The translations under genes were made by a program, and so were the position numbers. The notes beneath the pieces are model-generated. The model did no database searches. It worked only from the letters and a program-made list of their open reading frames with translations, and was not told the DNA's origin. Positions 33,998 through 43,600 of a DNA stretch of 64,000 bases are shown here, in pieces. Every line of letters starts with the position of its first letter. The first letter of the stretch is position 1. Origin of the DNA: Myxococcales bacterium (lineage in GTDB: Bacteria; Myxococcota_A; Polyangia; Haliangiales; Haliangiaceae); NCBI GenBank assembly GCA_016717005.1, contig JADJUF010000037.1:186001-250000 (forward strand), given 5' to 3'.

Positions 33998-34423
33998 CTA
34001 CATCCGGGTCCCGACCAGATCGAGGCTGTAGGTGCAGCCGAGGTCCTCGGCGTCGCCCTGCGCGGTGCCCGTGCCGAGCAGCTGCGCGCCGTCGACGTGG
34101 AGCTGGTGCTTGATCAGGATCGGGCGGCCAGGCTCGCTCAGCGCGTAGTCCTCGGTGACGAACACGACGGCGGCCTCGGTGGCGCTCAGCTCCTGGGGCC
34201 GGAGCGTCGATCCGCTCGTCGCGGTCAGCGCGACCGGCGCGGCGTCGCCGGGCGTCACCTGCACCTCGATCGTGTTCGGCGCGAGCGTGAAGCAGCCGGC
34301 GGGCTGGGTCGGGACGGTCCGGGTGATCAGCCAGGTGCCCTCGGTCGGGGGCGCGTCCGCGGGGTCGGTGCAGGCGGCGGTGACGGCCAGGGCGGCGGCG
34401 AGCAAGATGGTCAGGCGATGCAT
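33998..34423 (-). CDS. Small lipoprotein
   Basis: A 141-residue protein with a lipoprotein signal (LLAAALAVTAAC). The mature part is a compact beta-rich domain (GTWLITRTVPTQPAGCFTLAPNTIEVQVTPG; ILIKHQLHVDGAQLLGTGT) with two Cys that may pair. The family is not recognised. The ATG at 34423 opens the signal peptide directly. Its promoter is probably in the 170-base gap upstream. Confidence 0.7.
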   Translation of the reverse strand: MHRLTILLAAALAVTAACTDPADAPPTEGTWLITRTVPTQPAGCFTLAPNTIEVQVTPGDAAPVALTATSGSTLRPQELSATEAAVVFVTEDYALSEPGRPILIKHQLHVDGAQLLGTGTAQGDAEDLGCTYSLDLVGTRM

Positions 34424-34563
34424 ATGTCGCGCATCGGTTGCACGTGCCGCACCAGCGCGCCGCGCCGCCGCGATCGCGCGACCCGAACGAAACGAGCCGC
34501 AGGCCCCGGCGCCGAGCCTCAGATTTCTGAGAGGGCCATGACATTACGCGAATTTCGCGCAAG

Positions 34564-34577
34564 CCGCCCTTCGGGCG
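34564..34577. terminator. Possible terminator hairpin after the GST gene
   Basis: CGCCC-TTC-GGGCG (34565-34577) lies about 20 bases past the stop of the minus-strand GST gene. No U-tract follows, so termination is only weakly supported. A palindrome CGCGAA-T-TTCGCG is next to it at about 34546-34558. Confidence 0.35.
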
Positions 34578-34595
34578 TACGCGCTGTACTGCCGA

Positions 34596-35351
34596 TCACG
34601 CCGCGGACGGCGCGCGATGGTCGGCGTAGATCCGCAGCGCGAACGCGCCCGCTGGCGTGGCCCGGTAGTGAGCGATCAGCTCGACGAACGCCGGCGGCTG
34701 GTGTCTGGCCGAGGGCATGTAGGCCGCGTACGAGCCGGGCAGGAGCACCGGCGCGGCCAGCGCCGCGAACGTCAGGTCGGCGGTCGTGAAGCGATCCCCG
34801 CACAGGTACCGGCGCCCGTCGGCGAGGCGCGCCGCGATCCGCGCGAAGGTGTCGTCGACGACGACCTGCGACCGCGCGGCGCCGGCGGCGTCGATCTTGA
34901 GGCCGCGCTTGAGCAGGCGCACGACCAGCGGGCGCGCCAGCCGGCCGGTGCGCTGCTGCCAGCGCGGCACGCCGCCGCGCTCGAGCAGCTCGTAGAACCC
35001 ACCGCGGGACGGCAGCAGGTGGAAGTAGCCCAGGCGCCGCGCGGCCGGGCCCAGGTGGCGGTCGAAGTCGTCCTCGAGCTCGGCGGCCTCGGGCAGCTCG
35101 GCCGGGGCCAGGGGCTCGGCGCGACCGTGGGCGTCGCACCAGCGCAGGATGTCGGTCGAGTCGGCCACCACCTCGCCGCCGTCGGTGACCAGCGTCGGCA
35201 CGGTGCGCCCGGCGCCGGCCCGGCGCAGCGCCAGGTACGAGTAGATCGGCAGGTGGCCGTCCTCGACGAAGTCGATCCCGGCGCGCTCGAGGGCCCAGCG
35301 CGCCTTCTCGCAGTAGTGAGAGAACGGGATGGTCACCAGGCGCGCGGGCAT
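34596..35351 (-). CDS. Glutathione S-transferase family protein
   Basis: A 251-residue protein. The N-terminus MPARLVTIPFSHYCEKARWALERAGIDFVED is the thioredoxin-like GST start, with SHYCEKARW giving the active Ser/Cys. GRTVPTLVTDGGEVVADSTDILRWCD carries the cis-Pro and the Asp/Ser glutathione-binding motif. The all-helical C-terminal domain (GDRFTTADLTFAALAAPVLLP with the N-capping motif) is intact. The family conjugates or reduces electrophiles with glutathione in the cytosol. It is divergent from the lipoprotein gene at 35406. Confidence 0.85.
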   Translation of the reverse strand: MPARLVTIPFSHYCEKARWALERAGIDFVEDGHLPIYSYLALRRAGAGRTVPTLVTDGGEVVADSTDILRWCDAHGRAEPLAPAELPEAAELEDDFDRHLGPAARRLGYFHLLPSRGGFYELLERGGVPRWQQRTGRLARPLVVRLLKRGLKIDAAGAARSQVVVDDTFARIAARLADGRRYLCGDRFTTADLTFAALAAPVLLPGSYAAYMPSARHQPPAFVELIAHYRATPAGAFALRIYADHRAPSAA

Positions 35352-35405
35352 GGCCGACGATACGCCAGCCGGGCGCCCGCGGATCGCTCGGTGTAGATTC
35401 GGGCG

Positions 35406-36035
35406 GTGCGGAAGATGCTCCTGCTGGTCGCGTGCGCGCTCGGATGTCGAGGCGGTGGCGGCGACCTTGGCGCCGGGGCGCCGACCGCCCGCCGCGACGC
35501 CGGCCCCGCGGCCGCGCCGGTGATCATCGACGGTGGCGCCGTGGCCGAGGCCCCGGGCCCAGGCGGCCCTCCCGGCAGCGGCGGGATCGTCTCGCCCAGC
35601 GACCCGACCACGATGGCGTGCGCCGATCCGATCGCCGGGCTCTGGATCGCCAAGACCTTCGCCGACCGCTCGAACCGCTGGCACGAGCACCGGCTGAGCA
35701 TCACCCGCCAGGGCGCCGAGTACACGGCCACCCAGACGACGCGCATGTGGAGCGGCGACGCCGCCACGGCCTTCCCGCCGCCGTGCCCGGAGGGCGGCCC
35801 GCGCTGGGAGGTGGTCGAGATGGCCGACGACGTCGAGTGGCTCGAGGGCGTGCTGCACGTGTGGGGCACGTCGATCGCGAGCAACATCGCGACCTGCGGC
35901 GGCACGACCTCGACCTACAACCTGGACTCGTTCACCGGGCGGCTGCGCCGCAACACCTTCGAGGCCGTCAACAACGACGGCCGTGACGCGGTCGACCGGC
36001 CGTATCGGTTCCGCCGGATCGCCTGCGCGCCGTGA
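35406..36035 (+). CDS. Lipoprotein of unknown function
   Basis: A 209-residue protein with a short lipoprotein signal (MLLLVACALGC) and a Gly/Pro/Ala-rich linker, then a domain of about 140 residues with CADPIAGLWIAKTFADRSNRWHEHRLSITRQGAEYTATQTTRMWSG and NNDGRDAVDRPYRFRRIACAP. No family recognised. GTG at 35406 or ATG at 35415 may be the start. Its stop overlaps the GTG start of the next gene (GTGA), so it heads a three-gene cluster. Confidence 0.7.
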   Translation: MRKMLLLVACALGCRGGGGDLGAGAPTARRDAGPAAAPVIIDGGAVAEAPGPGGPPGSGGIVSPSDPTTMACADPIAGLWIAKTFADRSNRWHEHRLSITRQGAEYTATQTTRMWSGDAATAFPPPCPEGGPRWEVVEMADDVEWLEGVLHVWGTSIASNIATCGGTTSTYNLDSFTGRLRRNTFEAVNNDGRDAVDRPYRFRRIACAP

Positions 36036-36529
36036 CGCAGGCCCGATCTGGGACGACGGTCGACGGCGCCGCGCCCGCGTGGTACGGATCGGGCGTGCGC
36101 CCGCTCCATGTCGCGACCCTGGTGGCCCTGATCGCCAGCGCGATCACCGCCGCCGCCCTGTTCGGACTCGGCGGCTTCCTCATGGTGGCCGGGAAGCTGC
36201 CGTGGCTGTTCGCCCTGACCTTGTTCGCGCTGGGGCTGGTGTCGATCGCGCTCGTCATCGGCGCGTTCCGCCGCCACCGCAAGTCGTGGGCGTTCCTGAT
36301 CGCCATGTGGGTCGTCGTCGGGTTCTGCGCGTTCTTCGCGCCGCCGAAGGTGCTCGACCTGCCGCGGGTGCTCCCGACCAAGATGTCGTCCCAGGCCGCG
36401 ATGATCGAGAAGCGCAACGCGCAGATCAAGCGCGACGTGATGCTGGTGTGCCTGGGCTTCGCGCTGCCGTTCGGGCTGATGTGCACGGGCCTGGCCATCG
36501 GCCGGCGCGACTACGAGCGCACGGCTTGA
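36032..36529 (+). CDS. Small membrane protein (four predicted helices)
   Basis: A 165-residue protein starting at GTG overlapping the previous stop. Hydrophobic segments: ATLVALIASAITAAALFGLGGFLMV, LFALTLFALGLVSIALVIGAF, AFLIAMWVVVGFCAFFA and VMLVCLGFALPFGLMCTGLAIG. A basic loop (FRRHRKS) and a cytosolic hairpin with KRNAQIKRD lie between them. No family recognised. Confidence 0.7.
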   Translation: MTQARSGTTVDGAAPAWYGSGVRPLHVATLVALIASAITAAALFGLGGFLMVAGKLPWLFALTLFALGLVSIALVIGAFRRHRKSWAFLIAMWVVVGFCAFFAPPKVLDLPRVLPTKMSSQAAMIEKRNAQIKRDVMLVCLGFALPFGLMCTGLAIGRRDYERTA

Positions 36530-37428
36530 GCCGAGCCCACGCCCGCGCGATCGCCCGCGCGGTCGCGATCGTCAGCGTGGCCACGGGCGCGTGCCGTGAT
36601 CGCCGTCCGGGCGCTGAGCCGGCCGAGACCGCGCCGCCGCCGCCGGCCGCTGGCGAGTGCGTCGCGCTCCCCTACCAGAACGAGCTCGACGTGCCCGAGG
36701 CCTCGGGCGCGGCCTGGCTGGCCGGGCCGGGTCGGCTGCTGGTGGTCGCCGACAGCGGCCACGACGGGGAGTACATCGAGGTCGACGCGGCGGGCGCGAT
36801 CGAGGCCCGGGGCCAGCTGCCGCTGGGCACCGCCGGCGACGATCTCGAGGGCCTGGCCCTCGACGGCGACCGCGTCTGGGGCCTGACCAGCGCCGGCTGG
36901 CTCCGCGCGTGGCGCCGCACCGACGCCGGCTACACCCTCGAGGTCAGCTACGCGCTCGACGACGCCTGCCCGCCCACCTCGGTCAACTGCGGCGCCAACT
37001 TCGAGGGCCTGTGCCTGGCGCCGCGGCCGCTGGCCGACGGCTGCGACGGCTACGCCGCGTCCAAGCAGGCCGGCCGCCTGGTGTGCCTGCACCGGCAAGG
37101 CGATCGCTACGCCCTCGACCGCGCCCGGGGCTACGACGTCAGCGGCAGCGGCAAGCTGGCCGACTGCGCGATCGCCGCCGACGGCACGGTCTGGACCGGC
37201 GACAACGGCTTCGGCCTGGGCGCGGTGCGGCAGTGGGCGATCGGCGCCGACGGCCCGACGCTGGTCGGCGCGACCCGCCTCGGCATCGGCTTCCCCGAGG
37301 TGCTGGCGTTCGGGCCCGATCACGCGGTCTACCGGTTCTCCGATCTGGGCGGCTCACCGAGCCTGGCCGCGGCGTTCCAGTGCCCGACCGGGCTGCCGAA
37401 AGCTGGCCCAGGCGACGCGGGGGGGTAG
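36526..37428 (+). CDS. Secreted beta-propeller-like protein (SdiA-regulated/phytase-like)
   Basis: A 300-residue protein. No ATG is available; the TTG at 36526 overlaps the previous stop (TTGA) and opens a signal peptide (ARAIARAVAIVSVATGAC). The mature part starts PYQNELDVPEASGAAWLAGPGRLLVVADSGHDGEYIEVDAAG and continues TAGDDLEGLALDGDRVWGLTSAGWLRAW and KLADCAIAADGTVWTGDNGFG. This pattern of blades with DDLEGLA motifs fits the SdiA-regulated/esterase-like-phytase superfamily. Possible calcium-dependent phosphatase or sensor role; the Cys suggest a disulphide. It is the third gene of its cluster. Confidence 0.7.
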   Translation: MSRAHARAIARAVAIVSVATGACRDRRPGAEPAETAPPPPAAGECVALPYQNELDVPEASGAAWLAGPGRLLVVADSGHDGEYIEVDAAGAIEARGQLPLGTAGDDLEGLALDGDRVWGLTSAGWLRAWRRTDAGYTLEVSYALDDACPPTSVNCGANFEGLCLAPRPLADGCDGYAASKQAGRLVCLHRQGDRYALDRARGYDVSGSGKLADCAIAADGTVWTGDNGFGLGAVRQWAIGADGPTLVGATRLGIGFPEVLAFGPDHAVYRFSDLGGSPSLAAAFQCPTGLPKAGPGDAGG

Positions 37429-37437
37429 GATCGGCGG

Positions 37438-37917
37438 GTGCAGTGCCCGTTCTGCGCCAGCGACTCGGCGGTGACCGAGACCCGTGACAGCGCCGATGGC
37501 GTGCGCCGCCGGCGGGTGTGCGCGACGTGCAAGCGCCGCTTCACGACCTACGAGAAGGTCGGCTCGCCCGGGCTCAAGGTCGAGAAGCGCGACGGCAGCC
37601 ACGAGCCGTTCGACAGCGACAAGCTCTACCGGACGCTCGGGCGGGTCGCCCGCCACCGCGCCGGCGTCATCGACGGCGACGATCTGCGCCGGATCGTGCG
37701 CGACGTCGAGGCGACGCTGGTCGATCGCGCCGCGCGCTCGGTGCGGTGGAGCGACATCGTCCGGCTGGTGCTCGAGCGCCTGCGCGCGATCGATCGCGTC
37801 AGCGCCGACCGGCTCGAGGCCAGCTACCGCGACGAGCGCGGCGCGGTCCGGCTCGACGAGGCCGACCCGCCGGCGGCGACGCGCCCGCAGCTCGGGCTGT
37901 TCCGCAACGACGAGTAA
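37438..37917 (+). CDS. nrdR: Transcriptional repressor NrdR
   Basis: A 159-residue protein, the normal NrdR length. Start at GTG. The zinc ribbon is MQCPFCASDS with C3/C6 and CATCKRRF with C28/C31. The ATP-cone domain (about 49-139) has VEKRDGSHEPFDSDKLYRTLGRVARHR, IVRDVEATLVDRAARSVRWSDIVRLVLERLRAIDRV. NrdR represses ribonucleotide reductase genes when the cone binds dATP/ATP. No reductase genes are in the window; the downstream gene is a dehydrogenase. Confidence 0.95.
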   Translation: MQCPFCASDSAVTETRDSADGVRRRRVCATCKRRFTTYEKVGSPGLKVEKRDGSHEPFDSDKLYRTLGRVARHRAGVIDGDDLRRIVRDVEATLVDRAARSVRWSDIVRLVLERLRAIDRVSADRLEASYRDERGAVRLDEADPPAATRPQLGLFRNDE

Positions 37918-37964
37918 GGCGTCGCCGGCGCGACCGACCTGGGCGCCGGTGTAAGGTCGGCGCC

Positions 37965-38786
37965 ATGCGCGAGACGCCGACCGCCGCGAGCCAGCGGATC
38001 TTCACGCCCGACCTGTTCGCCGGGCAGGTGGCCCTGATCACCGGCGGCGGCAGCGGCATCGGCCTGGCCACGGCTCACGAGCTGGTGCGGCTGGGCGCCC
38101 GGGTCGCGATCTGCGGCCGCACCGCCGATAAGCTCGAGGCCGCGCGCGCCGATCTGGCCGCCGCGGCGCCGGGCGGCGCCGAGCACGTCCACGCCGCGGT
38201 CTGCGACATCCGCGAGATCGAGGACGTCGCCCGCACGGTCGCCGACGTGATCGCGCGGTTCGGCGCGATCGACGTGCTGGTCAACAACGCCGGCGGTCAG
38301 TTCCCGTCGCCGGCGCAGCACATCTCGGCCAACGGCTTCGCGGCGGTGGTCAAGAACAACCTGCTCGGCACCTGGAACGTGACCCGCGAGGTCGCCAACC
38401 AGGCGATGATCAAGCGTCAGCGCGGCTGCATCGTCAACGTGATCGCGAACATCTTCCGCGGGTTCCCGGGCATGGTCCACACCGGCGCCGCGCGCGCCGG
38501 GGTCGAGAACATGACGATGTCGCTCGCGGTCGAGTGGTCGCAGTTCGGCATCCTCGTCAACGCCGTCGCGCCCGGCGTGATCATCTCGTCGGGGACCGCG
38601 CGCTACCCGCCGGAGATCGTCGCGCGCTCGGTCGCGCGCACCCCGCTCAAGCGGGCCGGCACCGTCGACGAGGTCGCCGCATCAATCGTCTTCCTGGCGT
38701 CGCCGGCGGCGCAGTTCATCACCGGCACGACGCTGCGCATCGACGGCGGGCAGGCGCTGTGGGGTGACACGTGGGAGCTGCCGTAG
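37965..38786 (+). CDS. Short-chain dehydrogenase like peroxisomal trans-2-enoyl-CoA reductase
   Basis: A 273-residue protein. The Rossmann start is ALITGGGSGIGLATAHEL; NNAGG (about 110) follows. The catalytic motif region reads MVHTGAARAGVENMTMSLAVEW, so the usual YxxxK Tyr position is His, with no Lys four residues on. PECR-like enoyl-CoA reductases and 2,4-dienoyl-CoA reductases also depart from canonical YxxxK; the closeness of the HTGAARAGV segment to PECR sequences is from memory. The C-terminal IDGGQALWGDTWELP fits SDR tails. The probable reaction is NADPH-dependent reduction of an enoyl-CoA. Confidence 0.8.
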   Translation: MRETPTAASQRIFTPDLFAGQVALITGGGSGIGLATAHELVRLGARVAICGRTADKLEAARADLAAAAPGGAEHVHAAVCDIREIEDVARTVADVIARFGAIDVLVNNAGGQFPSPAQHISANGFAAVVKNNLLGTWNVTREVANQAMIKRQRGCIVNVIANIFRGFPGMVHTGAARAGVENMTMSLAVEWSQFGILVNAVAPGVIISSGTARYPPEIVARSVARTPLKRAGTVDEVAASIVFLASPAAQFITGTTLRIDGGQALWGDTWELP

Positions 38787-38995
38787 GCGCGCGGTGACGC
38801 GGCCGGGCGCGGTCGGGCACGGTCGGGCGCCGCCCGGGGCCGGTGGGAGCGGCGGTAGGCAGAGCCATGACGAGGTAGGAGAACGGCGGCGCGCGGGCCT
38901 GTCCGAGCGGTGCGCAGCGTCCGGGCCCCGGAGCGCCCGATCCCAGCGACTCCCGAGGGTTGCGCAGGGCACGTGGCGTGCAACGCATTGGTCCC

Positions 38996-40150
38996 ATGAA
39001 ATCCTCCTGGCTTTGCGTGCTCGGCAGCGCCGTGGTCCTCGCGGTGGTTATCGGCGTCGCGTCGTGCGGCGGCAGCAGCACCGCCACCCCCTGCGGCAAC
39101 CTCGGCGAGGTCTGCTGCGACGGCCGGACGTGTGACAACGGCGGGACCTGCAACGGCGGCAACGGCGGTATCTGCGCCGCGTGCGGCAGCCCCGGCGAGG
39201 TCTGCTGCGACCTCGACACCTGCGGCGGCGGCGGCTGCTGCGTCAACGACATCTGCACCGGCGCCGGCTCGACCTGCCCGACGGTCGGCGGCGCCTGCGC
39301 CGCCGGGAGCTGCGGCACCTGCGGCGGCCCCGGCCAGCCGTGCTGCGCCGACATCTGCACCGCCGGCGGCGTGACCTGCCAGGGCGGCAGCTGCGCGTCG
39401 TGCGGCGGCCCCGGCCAGCCGTGCTGCGACAACGGCGGCGGGCCGTCGACCTGCGGCCCCGACCTGGTCTGCGACAACAACGCGTGCCGGACCTGCGGCG
39501 GCCCCGGCGAGCCGTGCTGCCCCGGCGACGCCTGCGACAGCGGCTGCTGCGATCAGGGCGCCGACGTGTGCATCGCCGACGGCACCGCGTGCCGGTCGGG
39601 CGGCACCTGCGGCGGCGGCGAGTGCGTGTGCGCCGGCGGCGAGCTCAACTGCGGCAACGGGTGCCGTGACATCACCGCCAACGTCGATCAGTGCGGCGCG
39701 TGCGGCACCCGCTGCAGCGCCGACGAGTTCTGCAGCAACTCGGCGTGCGCGTGCCGCCCCGGCCTCGTGCGCGTGGGCGCGGACTGCGTCAACCCCGACA
39801 GCAACCCGGCGTCGTGCGGGCCGGCCGGGACCGTGTGCGGCGGCGCGACCCCGCGGTGCGAGAACGGCGCGTGCGTCGCGCAGTGCGGCAACGGCTTCGA
39901 CGCGTGCGGGCCGCAGGGCACCTCGTGCATCAACCCCGACACCGATCCCGCGCACTGCGGCGGCTGCAACAACCGATGTGGCCGCGACGAGGTGTGCGTC
40001 CAGGGCAACTGCGAGACCTTCGACGCCGCGGTCGGCTGCGCGACCTGTCCGTGCGCGGCGTGCGGCGGCGGCGACGCCTGCTGTCCGTACCCGGGCGCCA
40101 CGCTGCAGATCTGCGTCAATGGCAACGGCGGCTGTCCGATGCCGCTGTAG
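38996..40150 (+). CDS. Cys-rich lipoprotein with repeated CGGPGQPCC modules
   Basis: A 384-residue protein; lipobox VASC at 24. About 70 Cys (roughly 18%) are arranged in repeated units: CGGPGQPCC, CGGPGEPCC and CGSPGEVCC, each with neighbouring short Cys pairs, then GACGTRCSADEFCSNSACAC and GGCNNRCGRDEVC in the second half. Such units occur in secreted myxobacterial proteins and resemble EB/ IGFBP or EGF-like disulphide knots. It would be an outer-membrane, disulphide-bonded surface protein; no enzymatic clue is seen. Confidence 0.85.
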   Translation: MKSSWLCVLGSAVVLAVVIGVASCGGSSTATPCGNLGEVCCDGRTCDNGGTCNGGNGGICAACGSPGEVCCDLDTCGGGGCCVNDICTGAGSTCPTVGGACAAGSCGTCGGPGQPCCADICTAGGVTCQGGSCASCGGPGQPCCDNGGGPSTCGPDLVCDNNACRTCGGPGEPCCPGDACDSGCCDQGADVCIADGTACRSGGTCGGGECVCAGGELNCGNGCRDITANVDQCGACGTRCSADEFCSNSACACRPGLVRVGADCVNPDSNPASCGPAGTVCGGATPRCENGACVAQCGNGFDACGPQGTSCINPDTDPAHCGGCNNRCGRDEVCVQGNCETFDAAVGCATCPCAACGGGDACCPYPGATLQICVNGNGGCPMPL

Positions 40151-40293
40151 GTGGCGCCGGCGCGTTGACATGGGCCGGGCCAGCACCGACGATCGCTGCG
40201 TGAGCGGATCGCGTCGTCGGTGCGCGGGGGGATCGCGGATCCGCGTGACTCTCCGCGCCCGGGCCGGCCACGTCGATCGTCGCAGGAGCAGAC

Positions 40294-40629
40294 ATGTCGA
40301 TTCAGGTCTCGAGGACCCCTTTTCCCAGCGGCAGCAACTTCGATCCCGATGACAAGCCGATCGAGCAGCTCGGCACGGTCGCGTTCAAGAGCCTCGCCGG
40401 CGAGACGCTCACCGTGACGACGACGGTCGACGACAAGGCCACGACGGTGTTCAAGGAGCAGGAGGGCACGACCATCGCCGTCGAGGAGAAGGACACGGAC
40501 TACACGCTGCTCGAGGACGTCAAGGCCGGGACGGTGATCATCCTGTCGCTCGACGGGGGCGCCAAGGCCGCGAAGGGCGCCAACGGCAAGCTCCGCGTCG
40601 GCACCGGCTCGCAAGACGGCCTCGGCTGA
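40294..40629 (+). CDS. Small cytosolic protein of unknown function
   Basis: A 111-residue protein with a good Shine-Dalgarno (AGGAG, 7 bases before ATG). It is acidic with alternating strands (TVAFKSLAGETLTVTTTVDDKATTVFKEQEG, then TIAVEEKDTDYTLLEDVKAGTVIILSLDGG) and no signal peptide. The regular Thr/Val alternation suggests a beta-sandwich. Family not recognised. Confidence 0.6.
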   Translation: MSIQVSRTPFPSGSNFDPDDKPIEQLGTVAFKSLAGETLTVTTTVDDKATTVFKEQEGTTIAVEEKDTDYTLLEDVKAGTVIILSLDGGAKAAKGANGKLRVGTGSQDGLG

Positions 40630-40639
40630 GCCCGCGACC

Positions 40640-40662
40640 GCGTCACTCCGGACGCGTGACGC
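40640..40662. terminator. Bidirectional hairpin between convergent genes
   Basis: GCGTCAC (40640-40646) and GTGACGC (40656-40662) form a 7-bp stem with a 9-base loop between the small gene at 40294 and the kinase gene at 40693. It is a plausible shared terminator; no U-tract. Confidence 0.55.
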
Positions 40663-40692
40663 CCAGCGCGCAGCGTCCGGAGCGCGTCCGGA

Positions 40693-43600
40693 TCACGGCG
40701 TGCCCGCGACTTGCTGCACCAGCGCCGCGAGGTCACGCTCGAGATCGCGGGTGTCGGCGGTGGCGGCGGCCTTGGCGCGAGCCACGCTGACGCGAGCGGC
40801 GGCCAGCGCTGGCCGCGCGTCGCGATGGCGGTCGAGCGCGAGCCGGGTCCGCATCAGGTCGAGCTCGGCGGCGTTGTACAGGAACGTCGCGTGGTCCGGA
40901 ATCAGCTCGAGCGCGCGCGCGACGGCCGCGCTGGCGGCCTCGATCGTGACCTCCTCGTCGGCCAGCGGCGTAGCCCCGCGGCGCGCACGCAGCCCTTGCC
41001 CCCGCTCGATCAGCACTTCGGCCAGGTTGTTGTAACCGTAGCTCTGATCGGGCGCCGCCGCGATCGCGCGCCGCGCCGCGGCCTCGGCGCGGACCAGGAT
41101 CGCCGTCGGATCGGCGCCGCGCGTCCGCGCCGCGACCGCCCGGGCCACCTCGACGATGCAGATGCCGTTGTGCAGGAGCGCCAGGTCGGGGTTGATGGTC
41201 AGGCCGTGCTCGTACCGAGCGATGGCGGCGGCCCAGTCGGGCTCGGGATCGGCGCCGCGCGCCTGGGCCCGCCGCGCGCGCAGCTCGTAGGCGTCGCCCT
41301 GGTGGAAGTCCGGGACCAGCGACTGCGGCTGCAGCGCGCGGCCGCGCTCGAGCGCGTCGATCGCCTTGGCCAGGTCGTCGTCGCCGTCGGGCGCGGTCAG
41401 CGCCACGTGGCGGGCCCGCTCGAGGTAGTTGATCCCGAGGTTGAGCCAGGCCTGGCCGTTGCGATCGGTGACCGCCAGCGCGCCGCGGTAGGCGTCGATC
41501 GCCTGGCGCCGCTGCGCGGTCGCGTCCGCGCCGGCCTCGTCGAGGTAGTCGGCCCAGATGTGGTGGACCAGGCCGAGCTCGCTGAGCATGCGCTCGTCGC
41601 GATCGCGCGGCGCGATGGTCTCGAGCAGCTGGTGGGCCTGCGCGAGCGCTGGACCGGGATCCTGGCCGACCGCCTGGAGGTTGGCGCCATCCTCCCGGAG
41701 GCACCCGGCCAGCACGACCTTGGCGTCGACGCTCGCGGGGGCCAGCGCCACGGCGCGCCGGGCGTCCGCGATCGCCTGGGTCAGCGGCGCGGCCGCGTCT
41801 TCCCCACGCCCGCCGCGGTACTCGGCCATGCCGCGCTGGAACCGCGCCCGCACCAGCAGCGCGTCGACGTCATCGGGCACGAGCGTCAGCGCCCGGGTCG
41901 CGGCCTCGACCCCCCGCCGGAACGACTCGTCGACCTGTCCGCGACCGTACAGCTCGATCGCGAAGATCGCGTGCTCGAGCTCGGCGATGGCCAGGAACAA
42001 CGACGGCTCGCTCTCTCCGATCGCCGCCGCCGACGCCAGCGCGGCCCGGGCCGCGTCGAACTGCGCATCGAGCTGCGCGTCGGAGGCCTTGCGGCGCCCA
42101 GCCAGCGCGCGCTCGTGCAGGATCTGCCCGCGCAGGAGCGGCGCCTCGTAGAACCACGCGAGCGCCGCCGTCGACGTGGCGATCCCGTCGAGCTCGTGGA
42201 GCGCGTCGTCGTAGCGACCCTCGTAGTAGGCCAGGAGCGCGGCGACGTAGGCGCGCGACGGCACGACCGTCCCGGCGCTGGCCAGCAGGTGGGTCCGGGC
42301 CGGGTCGCGGTAGCGCCACTCGATCGCCGGCCGGCGCTGCTCGCGCACCGTCGCCGGCAGCCGCTCGAGGTCGCGCAGCGCCCGCTGGTACATGCGCCCC
42401 TCGGTGATCGCCAGCGCGTAGGCCGCGCGCGGATCGTGCACGCCCGCGTCCCACGCCGCCTGCAGCTCGGCCAGCGCGCGCTCGTCGTCGCCGAGCGCGC
42501 TGTAGCCGCGGCCGAGCGCGTAGTGCCCGGTCCCGGCCGCGGCCGCGCCGGCCGCGTGGATCTCGTCCTCGAGCTCGGCCATCTGCGCCCGGATCTGCGC
42601 CCGATCGTTGGTCAGGTCATGGAGCGGCGCCAGCGCCGAGTACCGCGCCAGCGCCTCGATGCGCTCGACCCGCTCGGTGAACCGCCGCGCCAGGACCGCG
42701 CGCCGCTCGGCGGCCCAGCGCTCGCGCAGCCCGAAGCCGAGCGCGACGGCGATGATCGCCAGCATCGCGCCGGTCACCGCCAGCGCCCGCCAGTGCCGGC
42801 GCGCGGCCTTGCGCAGGCGGTAGGCCAGGCTGGTGGTCGAGCGCGCCTCGACCGGCGCGCCGTCGAGGAAGCGGCCCAGGTCGTCGGCCAGCGCCCGCGC
42901 CGACTCGTAGCGCCCGGCCCGCTCCTTCTCGAGGCACTTCATCACGATCGCGTCGAGATCGGGCGGGACGTCGGGATCGATCGAGCGCAGCGGATCGGGC
43001 GCGTCGATCGAGATCCGGTTGAGCACGACCAGCGGGTTGTCGCCCTCGATCGGCGCCCGGCCGGTCAGGAACGCGTACAGCGTCGCGCCGAGGCTGTACA
43101 CGTCGGCGCGGCGATCGAGCTGCTTGACCTCGCCCCGGGCCTGCTCCGGCGCCATGAACTGCGGCGTGCCGAGCACGGTCCCGGTGACGGTGGCGCTGTC
43201 GCTCCAGTCGCGCGCGATGCCGAAGTCCATCACGAACGGCCGCAGCGCCCCGTCGCCGCCGCGCTCGACCATGATGTTCGACGGCTTGAGATCGCGGTGG
43301 ATCAGCCCGGCGCGGTGGGCCTCGTGGACGCCGAGGGCAGCGCCGCGCATCACCAGGGCCTTCTGCTCGTAGGTCAGCGTGCCGACCAGGTCGGGCAGCG
43401 CGGCGCCGTCGACGTGCTGCATCGCGATGTAGACCCGACCGTCGACCTCGCCGACCTCGTAGACCTTGCACACGCGATCGTCGTTGACGCGGGCCTGGGC
43501 CCGGGCCTCGGCCACGACCCGGCGCGCCAGCTCGGCGTCGTCGCCGCGCACGAACTTGATCGCGACGTTGCGATCGAGGCGCAGATCGCAGGCCAGGAAC

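Noticed and set aside
34424..34595. Regulatory RNA near the CGCGAA-T-TTCGCG palindrome
   Set aside because: A short palindrome and small hairpin only; no promoter or conserved structure to support an RNA gene.
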